DNA of 64,000 nt, from contig NZ_JASBRG010000007.1 of assembly GCF_029961145.1 (NCBI RefSeq), positions 429,897 through 493,896 of the forward strand. The letters run 5' to 3'. Position 1 is the first letter of the stretch, and every line of letters starts with the position of its first letter. Positions 1 through 7,019 of this stretch are shown in pieces. Below the pieces are notes generated by a model. It saw nothing but the letters and a program-made list of their open reading frames with translations. It was not told the origin of the DNA and searched no databases. The position numbers and the translations under genes are program-made. The stretch is from Pinibacter soli (GTDB taxonomy: Bacteria; Bacteroidota; Bacteroidia; Chitinophagales; Chitinophagaceae).

Positions 1-477
1 GATCAGCCATTTATGACAAGAGAGGAAACATCAAAATACACCGAGAATATCAAAGATGGAAAAATACGGCAATTCAGTTTTGACATGGATGCCCGCTCTA
101 TCATTACATTTCCCGCATATCCGGTACAGTTAGATAAAGGCTGGGTAGAAATAAAAGGACTCGCATGGAGCGGACGTGGAAAAATTTTAACAGTGGAAGT
201 AAGTGTTGATGCGGGAAAAAAATGGTATTCTGCAACATTACAGGAACCAGTACTGGACAAAGCTCATACACGTTTTCGTTTCTTGTGGAAATGGAACGGA
301 CATGAAACAGAAATCATGAGCAGGGCCATTGATGAGACGGGTTATACGCAACCAACGCTGCAACAATTGACGGATGCCCGCGGAAACGATATGGGCGGTT
401 ATCATTTGAATCCCATCACAGCCTGGGCCATAAAAAGGGACGGCAGGGTTTTGTTTAAACCGGAAAAATGGAAATAA
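1..477 (+). CDS. Sulfite oxidase / SoxC-type molybdopterin oxidoreductase, C-terminal dimerisation domain (5' partial)
   Basis: The reading frame is open from base 1, so the gene begins upstream; an in-frame ATG at 13 is probably internal. The visible ~158 residues look like the Mo-co oxidoreductase dimerisation domain, the Ig-like C-terminal domain of sulfite oxidases and sulfite dehydrogenases: 'VEIKGLAWSG', 'VEVSVDAGKKW', 'RFLWKWNG', and a C-terminal 'GYHLNPITAWAI'. The family oxidises sulfite to sulfate, usually in the periplasm and passing electrons to a cytochrome. The catalytic molybdopterin domain lies outside the window, so function rests on the domain alone. The stop is followed after one base by the next gene, so the two are surely co-transcribed. 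A sulfate-exporter-like gene and a cysteine desulfurase downstream fit a sulfur role. Confidence 0.75.
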   Translation, partial: DQPFMTREETSKYTENIKDGKIRQFSFDMDARSIITFPAYPVQLDKGWVEIKGLAWSGRGKILTVEVSVDAGKKWYSATLQEPVLDKAHTRFRFLWKWNGHETEIMSRAIDETGYTQPTLQQLTDARGNDMGGYHLNPITAWAIKRDGRVLFKPEKWK

Positions 478-478
478 G

Positions 479-1903
479 ATGAACGAAAGAAAGGACTATG
501 ACGCAGTGGTTGTAGGCGCGGGCCCAAATGGTCTCGCGGCAGCAATTACTTTGCAACAGGCAGGGCTATCGGTGCTATTGATCGAAGCAAAGAAAACAAT
601 AGGTGGCGGTATGCGCACAGCGGAACTCACATTGCCCGGTTTCAAACACGATGTATGTTCCGCCATACATCCAATGGCTGTCATGTCACCATTTTTTAAA
701 ACATTGCCTTTGGAGGCTTTTGGACTGGAATGGATAGAACCGCCAGTGGCCGCTGCACATCCACTTGATGACGGTACAGCGGCGGTTCTCACCCGTTCTC
801 TTGAAACAACTGCACAATTGTTGAATGAGGACAAAGAAGTGTATCTAAAAGTTTTTGGAAAGCTGGTAAAGCAATGGAAATCGATCCAGCATGATGTGAT
901 GGCTCCATTGCACATTCCGGAGGCGCCTTTTTCATTTGTTGATTTTGGCACAAAAGCACTGTTACCAGCCACTCAATTTGCGAAGCGTTTTAAAACTGAA
1001 AAAGCAAAAGCTTTATGGGCGGGCTTAACGGCACACGCCGTTCAGCCGCTTGATCGGCTTACTACATCAGCTATCGGCCTGGTGCTTACCACTGCTGCAC
1101 ATACCGGTGGCTGGCCCTTGCCAAAAGGCGGTTCGCAATCATTGGCAGATGCGCTGGCATTTTATTTTTTATCGCTGGGCGGAAAAATAGAAACAGATAC
1201 ACCGATAAGTTCATTGAAACAATTGCCATCTTCACGTGCCGTGTTGTTTGATGTTTCTCCAAAACAATTGTTGAAAATCGCCGGACATAATTTTTCGTCA
1301 CTATACAGATCCCAATTAACGAAATACAGATATGGCATGGGTGTGTTCAAAGTAGACTGGGCGCTCGATGGCGCCATTCCTTTCACTGCAGAAGAATGCA
1401 GGCTGGCTGGTACGGTCCACATCGGCAATACATTGACGGAGATCGCGGCTAACGAAAAAGCAACTTGGCAGGGGCAACACCCTGAGAAACCTTTTGTATT
1501 GCTGGCGCAGCAGAGTTTGTTTGACTCATCACGTGCACCCGAGGGCAAACATGTTGCATGGGCTTACTGCCACGTACCAAATGGTTCTACCAAAGATATG
1601 ACAGCAGCAATAGAGAAGCAGGTGGAAAGATTTGCGCCTGGTTTTAAAGAGCGGATCATCGCAAGGCACACATTCAACACAAGTGAACTTGAGCAATACA
1701 ATGCCAATTACATTGGAGGCGATGTGATCGGCGGCGCCACTGATATAGGTCAATTATTTACCAGGCCCGCATTACGCTATTCGCCGTACCGAACATCAAC
1801 AAAAGGTATTTACATATGTTCTGCCTCTACTCCTCCCGGTGGCGGCGTGCATGGCATGTGTGGATACAACGCAGCAAGCAGAGTACTGAAAGATCTGTTC
1901 TGA
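479..1903 (+). CDS. FAD-dependent oxidoreductase, phytoene desaturase / PYROXD2-like
   Basis: 474 residues. The N-terminus carries a Rossmann FAD-binding motif ('VVVGAGPNGLAAA', residues ~10-22) followed by 'LIEAKKTIGGGMRT', the pattern of the phytoene desaturase / amine oxidase-like flavoprotein family. The C-terminus has the usual second FAD contact ('GIYICSASTPPGGGVHGMCGYNAA'-type segment, only paraphrased here). The family catalyses desaturation or oxidation of hydrophobic or small substrates; the substrate cannot be told from sequence. The ATG lies two bases after the stop of the sulfite-oxidase-type gene, so translation is likely coupled. It is not obviously a carotenoid enzyme because no crt neighbours are seen. 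It could instead be a redox partner of the upstream enzyme, but that is only inference. Confidence 0.75.
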   Translation: MNERKDYDAVVVGAGPNGLAAAITLQQAGLSVLLIEAKKTIGGGMRTAELTLPGFKHDVCSAIHPMAVMSPFFKTLPLEAFGLEWIEPPVAAAHPLDDGTAAVLTRSLETTAQLLNEDKEVYLKVFGKLVKQWKSIQHDVMAPLHIPEAPFSFVDFGTKALLPATQFAKRFKTEKAKALWAGLTAHAVQPLDRLTTSAIGLVLTTAAHTGGWPLPKGGSQSLADALAFYFLSLGGKIETDTPISSLKQLPSSRAVLFDVSPKQLLKIAGHNFSSLYRSQLTKYRYGMGVFKVDWALDGAIPFTAEECRLAGTVHIGNTLTEIAANEKATWQGQHPEKPFVLLAQQSLFDSSRAPEGKHVAWAYCHVPNGSTKDMTAAIEKQVERFAPGFKERIIARHTFNTSELEQYNANYIGGDVIGGATDIGQLFTRPALRYSPYRTSTKGIYICSASTPPGGGVHGMCGYNAASRVLKDLF

Positions 1904-1910
1904 AAAATAT

Positions 1911-1957
1911 AGTCTATTAAAATAGTAGACTTATGTAAAAAACAAACTATTTTTACA
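1911..1957. promoter_or_regulatory. Two adjacent inverted repeats upstream of the sulfate-exporter-like gene
   Basis: An inverted repeat AGTCTA (1911-1916) / TAGACT (1926-1931) is followed by TGTAAAAA (1934-1941) / TTTTTACA (1950-1957). The second is a symmetric 24-bp site of the kind bound by dimeric regulators. It lies 110 bases before the ATG at 2068, in the only sizeable gap in this gene group. No regulator is assigned; the AT-rich content means it could arise by chance. Confidence 0.3.
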
Positions 1958-2067
1958 ACCATCAATTGAGTAAAAAGATTTGAACCCATATTTGTACAAT
2001 CATCCTTAACGATTATCCGACGATAACTCATCGTCAGTTTCTCAGGATACAACAACCAACAAAGCAA

Positions 2068-3432
2068 ATGTCAAACGAAACGATCAACAGTAATATTTTA
2101 TCGCCGGAACTCTCGATTTCTGCTCCGGCAAAAAGAAACATCTTAAAGGGGCTCCATGAAGATGTATGGGCCGTAATCATAGCGGGGCTTTTGGTTACAG
2201 GAATTCTTACAAGCGCCTTTCTTTCGCCTGACTTTCATTTTAAAACACCCGTTTTTCAGTGGTCCAATTCACAAGAACTGCTGACAAAAGTTTTGTCTTT
2301 CAACAATCTGTTCCTGCTTGTTATTATCGCTGCGGTGTTTTGCTCATTGTCTTCTATTGCAATTTTATTTTCCGTAGGCAATGTACGCAGATATATTACC
2401 GGCTTTCTATTCATTTACCTGCTTGCACTTGTATCGCTGGTGGTTTCCGGCAATAAGACAATTAGTTTTTATGGCATAGAATACGTTGTATTCGGATTGA
2501 TGTTGGGTTTGTTGTTAGGCAATCTAACGAAACTGCCAGACTGGATCAAAGAAGCTGCACGGTCGGAGTTCTTCATTAAAACAGGGCTCGTAATTCTTGG
2601 CACTAGCATTCTCTTCACAGATATTATAAAAGCAGGATTGCCGGGGATCCTGCAGGCGATCTTTGTTGTTGCTGCTGTTTGGTTCTTCGCACTTTGGTTG
2701 TCACGTAAATTAAAAGTGGATGATGAGTTCGGCGTGATACTTGCTTCTGCGGTTTCCATTTGTGGCGTGTCCGCAGCTATCGTTGCATGCGGAGCGATCG
2801 GCGGAGATAAAAAGAAGTTATCGTATGTCACCACCCTGGTCCTTCTTGTCGCAATTCCTATGCTTATTTTCATGCCATGGATCATAAGAGAAACAGGCAT
2901 ATCAGAGGTAGTGGGCGGCGCTTGGCTCGGTGGCACGCTTGATACTACTGCTTCTGTAACGGCTGCTTCTGAATTGGTTGGCCCCACTGCCACTAAAGCA
3001 GGTGTAATCATTAAATTTTCACAGAATGTACTGATAGGTGTAGCGGCATTTTTCATCGCCGGATGGTGGGTATGGCGCAAAACAGCAGGCGTGAATGAGA
3101 ACGCAGAAAAACCATCTTTAAAATTAGTTTGGGAACGCTTTCCAAAATTTGTGATTGGTTTTATTGCAGCGTCTCTCCTTTTTTCATTCATTATTCCAAT
3201 CGAAGCAGGCAAACAGGTATCTGGCATCTTCAGCAGTTTGCGTACAATATGGTTTGCCCTCGCATTCGTTTCAATCGGTCTTGAAGCAAGATTTTCGGAT
3301 CTGTACAAAATGGATGGTGGCCGTCCGGCACTTGCTTTCATTGGCGCCCAATTGTTTAATATTCTATGGACATTGCTCTGGGCCTGGTTATTGTTTGGAG
3401 GCGTTTTACTTCCTGCTCCGGATATACAATAG
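2068..3432 (+). CDS. YeiH-family putative sulfate exporter (UPF0324)
   Basis: 454 residues, strongly hydrophobic with about ten predicted membrane segments starting near residue 33 ('VWAVIIAGLLVTGILTSAFL'). Family-like features are 'GLMLGLLLGNL', 'FFIKTGLVILGTSILF', 'SAVSICGVSAAIVACGAI', 'WLGGTLDTTASVTAA' and 'FVSIGLEARFSDL'. These match the YeiH/YadS-type inner membrane proteins annotated as putative sulfate exporters. The substrate has not been shown directly for most members, so 'sulfate' is family-level knowledge plus context. A gap of 164 bases separates it from the flavoprotein gene, and a strong terminator follows, so it ends the first sulfur transcription unit. Export of sulfate formed by the upstream sulfite-oxidase-type enzyme is a reasonable inference. 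Confidence 0.8.
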   Translation: MSNETINSNILSPELSISAPAKRNILKGLHEDVWAVIIAGLLVTGILTSAFLSPDFHFKTPVFQWSNSQELLTKVLSFNNLFLLVIIAAVFCSLSSIAILFSVGNVRRYITGFLFIYLLALVSLVVSGNKTISFYGIEYVVFGLMLGLLLGNLTKLPDWIKEAARSEFFIKTGLVILGTSILFTDIIKAGLPGILQAIFVVAAVWFFALWLSRKLKVDDEFGVILASAVSICGVSAAIVACGAIGGDKKKLSYVTTLVLLVAIPMLIFMPWIIRETGISEVVGGAWLGGTLDTTASVTAASELVGPTATKAGVIIKFSQNVLIGVAAFFIAGWWVWRKTAGVNENAEKPSLKLVWERFPKFVIGFIAASLLFSFIIPIEAGKQVSGIFSSLRTIWFALAFVSIGLEARFSDLYKMDGGRPALAFIGAQLFNILWTLLWAWLLFGGVLLPAPDIQ

Positions 3433-3481
3433 ATACAAATTCCATCATAGCATAGCTCAATTACCATTAACCAAAACGACT

Positions 3482-3513
3482 GGCTGTACACATTACGTGT
3501 GCAGCCTTTTTTT
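3482..3513 (+). terminator. Rho-independent terminator after the exporter gene
   Basis: A 10-bp stem (3482-3491 with 3497-3506, one G-T pair) with a 5-base loop is followed directly by seven T residues. It sits 50 bases after the exporter stop and separates that unit from the encapsulin pair. Confidence 0.85.
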
Positions 3514-3723
3514 CTTTCGTATTACTTTTAAACAACGATTTTTATTCTTATCTTAAAACAGGTAAAGCTGAAAACTTTCACTATAAAAACCATAGCTCGC
3601 CTAAACGGTTGTCAGAATAATATCGTTTGCTCAAACCTATCCTCAATTCAATTGTTACACTGCATTGTCTTCGTTTGATCGTATATAGAAAGGCTTTTTT
3701 TACTAATAATAAATACAAATTAC

Positions 3724-4650
3724 ATGGCAGATCCTAAACAAACTTACCAACAGACTGCGCTCGGCGACAAAGCAGCACGGCAGCTCGCAATTGCCACCCG
3801 TACCGTTCCGCAAATGGTTACCATCAGTCCCCGCTGGCTTACAAAAATGATGAGTTGGGTTGGTGTAGAGTCAGGTGTTTACCGCCTTAACAAAGTAAAA
3901 GACGGAACCGCCATTGAGGTAGATTGTTCCGCACGAGACGAGCGTGTGTTACCACAAACATTCGTCGACTATATTGAAAATCCGAGAGAGTACAATCTCG
4001 CTGCGGTACAAACCATTGTGGACGTGCACACCAGAGTTTCTGATCTGTACAGCAAACCTTATAATCAAATCAGCGAACAGCTTCGCCTTGCAATAGAAAC
4101 AATTAAAGAGCGCCAGGAAAGCGAGTTGATCAATAACAAAGAATATGGGTTGCTGCACAGTGTGGCCAAATCACAGGTCATTAAAACACGCACGGGTGCA
4201 CCCACTCCGGATGATCTTGATGAACTGATTTCGCTGGTATGGAAAGAGCCCGGCTTTTTCTTACTGCATCCTTTGGCCATAGCAGCATTCGGCCGTGAGT
4301 GTACACGCAGAGGAGTTCCTCCGCCAACTGTGTCATTGTTCGGTTCGCAATTCATTACATGGCGCGGCATCCCATTGATTCCTTCTAATAAACTGCCTGT
4401 AGAAAAAAATAAATCAAAGATCATTCTGATGCGCACAGGCGAAAGCAGACAAGGTGTTGTCGGCTTGTTTCAACCGGGCTTGCAGGGCGAGCAATCGCCG
4501 GGATTGTCTGTACGCTTTATGGGCATTAACGACAAGGCCATCGCTTCTTATCTGGTTTCATTGTATTGCTCATTGGCCGTATTGGTTGATGATGCTATTG
4601 CAGTATTAGAAGACGTTGAAATAGACAAATACCATGAGTACAAATATTGA
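3724..4650 (+). CDS. Family 2A encapsulin nanocompartment shell protein (SrpI-like)
   Basis: 308 residues, the usual length for family 2A encapsulins, the HK97-fold shell proteins typified by cyanobacterial SrpI. Recognisable segments are the start 'QTALGDKAARQLAIATRTVPQ', then 'ISPRWL', 'LPQTFVDYIENPREYNL', 'VHTRVSDLYSKPYNQ', 'LRLAIETIKERQESELIN', 'SLFGSQFITWRGIPLIPS' and a C-terminal hydrophobic stretch 'SYLVSLYCSLAVLVDDAI'. In the family it self-assembles into an icosahedral shell that encloses a cysteine desulfurase; work on cyanobacterial and proteobacterial members links the compartment to sulfur starvation and sulfur storage. The next gene starts inside this one (17-bp overlap) and encodes exactly that cargo, which makes the assignment firm. 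No cyclic-nucleotide-binding insertion (family 2B mark) is seen. It has its own start region 210 bases after a terminator. Confidence 0.93.
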   Translation: MADPKQTYQQTALGDKAARQLAIATRTVPQMVTISPRWLTKMMSWVGVESGVYRLNKVKDGTAIEVDCSARDERVLPQTFVDYIENPREYNLAAVQTIVDVHTRVSDLYSKPYNQISEQLRLAIETIKERQESELINNKEYGLLHSVAKSQVIKTRTGAPTPDDLDELISLVWKEPGFFLLHPLAIAAFGRECTRRGVPPPTVSLFGSQFITWRGIPLIPSNKLPVEKNKSKIILMRTGESRQGVVGLFQPGLQGEQSPGLSVRFMGINDKAIASYLVSLYCSLAVLVDDAIAVLEDVEIDKYHEYKY

Positions 4651-6859
4651 GCCCAATGGTTTGCCGGACATTGCTTTTTTGGAGCAATTGGCAAATCAAT
4701 ATTTTAAAGAAGTGCCTGCGTCACAACAAGGGGATTTCAACACAACACAACGCCCACCTTATGCAGGACAGGAATCAAATTATGACACACTGATTGGTCA
4801 GTCATCATTGGTGCCGGTTGCTCCCATGGCGGGAACTGTTCCGCTGCAACAGCCGTCTGTGGCGGGTTCAGGCGCTTCTTCCTCTGTAGGAAGTTATGCT
4901 AATTTTATTGATCTCGGCAATACAGCACCAGAACCGCCGCTACCGGCTTACAACAGCAATGGTGACGGTGTGCCTGTTTCTGTAGCTGGCAGTGGCGCGT
5001 CTCCGTCAACGATTCATCATGGCAACAATGTTGATTTTGAAGATCCGCAAACAAGTTTTCACGATCCTAATTTGAAAGGGATCAACAACAGAAATATTCC
5101 GGGCGACAGCGTGTTTTCTCCTGCAACTGTTTTGAAAGAATATGGCGTAGGCTTTGATCAGTATACACCGTTTAATGACTCCCATTTTAAACAACCGGTT
5201 GCGACTGAACCACCACTCGTGTCCCGCAGCAGCAGTGAAGGGGGTGTACCTCTTTCGGTGGCAGGTAGCGGCGCATCGCCATCAACCATACACCACGGCA
5301 ACAATGTTGATTTTGAGGATCCGCAAACCAGTTTTCATGATCCTAATTTATCGGGGAATGACAACAGAAATATTCCGGGCGACAGTATGTTTTCTCCGGC
5401 AATTATTTTGAAAGAATATGGTGTAGGTTTTGATGAGCATGTCCCATTCAATGATTTTAATTTCGGACAACCGGCTATTGATCAATATCCTGCTGGCTAT
5501 GAATTGCCTGCTACAGGCAATGAACAAGTACCGGGTTTTTATTTTTTACCAGACAATCACCTTACGGGAAACAGCACGCAGCCATTGATCAACGAGCCTG
5601 TCCTTGCCAAGAGCACGTATTCCACTTCTACACTACTGCCATGGGGTTTTGATGCCAATATCATCAAAAAAGATTTTCCAATACTCAATGAGCGTGTGAA
5701 CGGTAAGCCGATTATCTGGCTGGACAATGCAGCTACCACGCAAAAGCCGCGACAGGTAATTGACAGGATCAGTTATTTTTATGAGCACGAAAATTCCAAC
5801 ATTCATCGTGCTGCGCACACACTTGCGGCGCGTGCCACAGATGCTTATGAAGAGGCTCGCAAAAAAGTGCAGCTGTTTATCGGTGCAGGTTCGCCTAACG
5901 AAATCATTTTCGTGAGAGGTACAACCGAAGCGATAAATCTTGTTGCGAAAAGTTGGGGCGAACAAAATCTTGCAGCAGGCGATGAAATTATACTCACGCA
6001 CTTGGAACATCACGCCAACATTGTTCCCTGGCAACAACTTGCGGCAAAAAAAGGGCTGAAGATCCGCGTTGTTCCTGTGGATGATGACGGACAGGTTTTA
6101 CTGGATGAATATGCTAAACTCCTGAATCCAAAAACCAAACTGGTTTCTTTTACGCAAGTGTCAAATGCATTGGGCACTGTTACGCCTGTAAAACAAATTA
6201 TACAAATGGCAAAGCAGGCGGGTGCAAAAGTATTGCTCGACGGTGCACAATCTGTTTCACATCTTCGTGTAAACGTGCGTGAGTTAGACGTAGATTGGTT
6301 TGTATTTTCCGGCCATAAAATATTTGGTCCAACAGGGATAGGTGTTGTGTTTGGTAAAGAAGCTTTGCTAAATGAAACGCAACCATGGCAAGGGGGCGGC
6401 AACATGATAAAGGACGTTACTTTTGAGCGTACTCAATTTCAAAATGCACCTTACCGCTTTGAAGCAGGAACCGGCAACATAGCAGATGCAGTGGGTTTGG
6501 GTGCTGCTCTGGATTATGTAACGCATCTTGGTATTGACAACATTTATCGTTACGAACATTACTTGTTGCAGTACGCTACTCAGCTAATGAAGCAAGTGCC
6601 GGGGTTAAAATTAATCGGCACCGCAGCGGATAAAACCAGCGTGCTTTCATTTACTTTGAACGGCTACACCAATGATCAGGTAGGACAAGCACTGAACCAG
6701 GAAGGTATTGCAGTACGCACAGGCCATCACTGTGCGCAGCCAATCCTTAGAAGGTTCGGTTTGGAAAACACTGTACGTCCTTCATTGGCATTTTACAACA
6801 CATGCAATGATGTAGATGTAATGGTCGCTACATTGAAAAGACTTAAAGGGGTGAAGTAA
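4634..6859 (+). CDS. Encapsulin cargo cysteine desulfurase with long N-terminal loading domain
   Basis: 741 residues. Residues ~335-741 are a SufS-type (group II) PLP-dependent cysteine desulfurase: 'WLDNAATTQKP', 'NIHRAAHTLA', 'HLEHHANIVPWQ', the PLP lysine in 'FSGHKIFGPTG' (Lys562) and the catalytic cysteine in 'RTGHHCAQP' (Cys700). It should take sulfur from cysteine as a persulfide, releasing alanine. Residues 1-334 are low-complexity, Gly/Ser/Asn/Pro-rich and apparently disordered, as in family 2A cargo, where this region directs encapsulation. It begins with 'LPDIAFLEQLANQYF' (residues ~9-23), a segment like the conserved N-terminus of such cargos, and contains two near-identical 92-residue repeats. 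Its ATG lies 17 bases before the shell stop in another frame, so translation is coupled. No separate SufE-like acceptor is seen nearby. Confidence 0.93.
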   Translation: MSTNIEPNGLPDIAFLEQLANQYFKEVPASQQGDFNTTQRPPYAGQESNYDTLIGQSSLVPVAPMAGTVPLQQPSVAGSGASSSVGSYANFIDLGNTAPEPPLPAYNSNGDGVPVSVAGSGASPSTIHHGNNVDFEDPQTSFHDPNLKGINNRNIPGDSVFSPATVLKEYGVGFDQYTPFNDSHFKQPVATEPPLVSRSSSEGGVPLSVAGSGASPSTIHHGNNVDFEDPQTSFHDPNLSGNDNRNIPGDSMFSPAIILKEYGVGFDEHVPFNDFNFGQPAIDQYPAGYELPATGNEQVPGFYFLPDNHLTGNSTQPLINEPVLAKSTYSTSTLLPWGFDANIIKKDFPILNERVNGKPIIWLDNAATTQKPRQVIDRISYFYEHENSNIHRAAHTLAARATDAYEEARKKVQLFIGAGSPNEIIFVRGTTEAINLVAKSWGEQNLAAGDEIILTHLEHHANIVPWQQLAAKKGLKIRVVPVDDDGQVLLDEYAKLLNPKTKLVSFTQVSNALGTVTPVKQIIQMAKQAGAKVLLDGAQSVSHLRVNVRELDVDWFVFSGHKIFGPTGIGVVFGKEALLNETQPWQGGGNMIKDVTFERTQFQNAPYRFEAGTGNIADAVGLGAALDYVTHLGIDNIYRYEHYLLQYATQLMKQVPGLKLIGTAADKTSVLSFTLNGYTNDQVGQALNQEGIAVRTGHHCAQPILRRFGLENTVRPSLAFYNTCNDVDVMVATLKRLKGVK
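4970..5490 (+). repeat. 92-residue tandem duplication in the cargo loading domain
   Basis: The segment from codon 113 (4970) is repeated from codon 205 (5246), a period of 276 bases or 92 residues. Both copies contain 'SVAGSGASPSTIHHGNN', 'DFEDPQTSFHDPNL', 'NRNIPGDS', 'FSP', 'LKEYGVGFD' and 'PFND'. DNA identity is high, which points to a recent duplication. A shorter 'SVAGSGASSSVGSY' near 4858 looks like a third, diverged fragment. Confidence 0.9.
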
Positions 6860-6901
6860 GCGTGCAAATTATTGCGTTGCAGAATTTAGAAAGTTCATAA
6901 C

Positions 6902-6942
6902 AAAAAGCCTGTAAACTTTGCATCTACAGGCTTTTTGTTTTT
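6902..6942 (+). terminator. Bidirectional terminator between the cargo gene and the convergent T9SS protein gene
   Basis: A perfect 12-bp stem (6902-6913 with 6925-6936), A-rich on the left and T-rich on the right, is followed by GTTTTT. It serves the cargo gene, and in the other direction the gene that ends at 7020. Confidence 0.88.
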
Positions 6943-7019
6943 CGCGAGTTTAAGTGCAAAGTTATTTTACCTCTGTTGAGAAATCCTGTTTTGGTTCCAT
7001 TCATAGCCTTTTCCGCGTA

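Noticed and set aside
2469-3491. 340-codon minus-strand frame opposite the exporter gene
   Set aside because: It is an antisense shadow: the plus-strand frame has clear membrane segments and family motifs, and the shadow has none.
3724-4650. Phage capsid / prophage interpretation of the shell gene
   Set aside because: The fold is HK97-like, but no terminase, portal, protease or tail genes are near, and the overlapping desulfurase is the known cargo.
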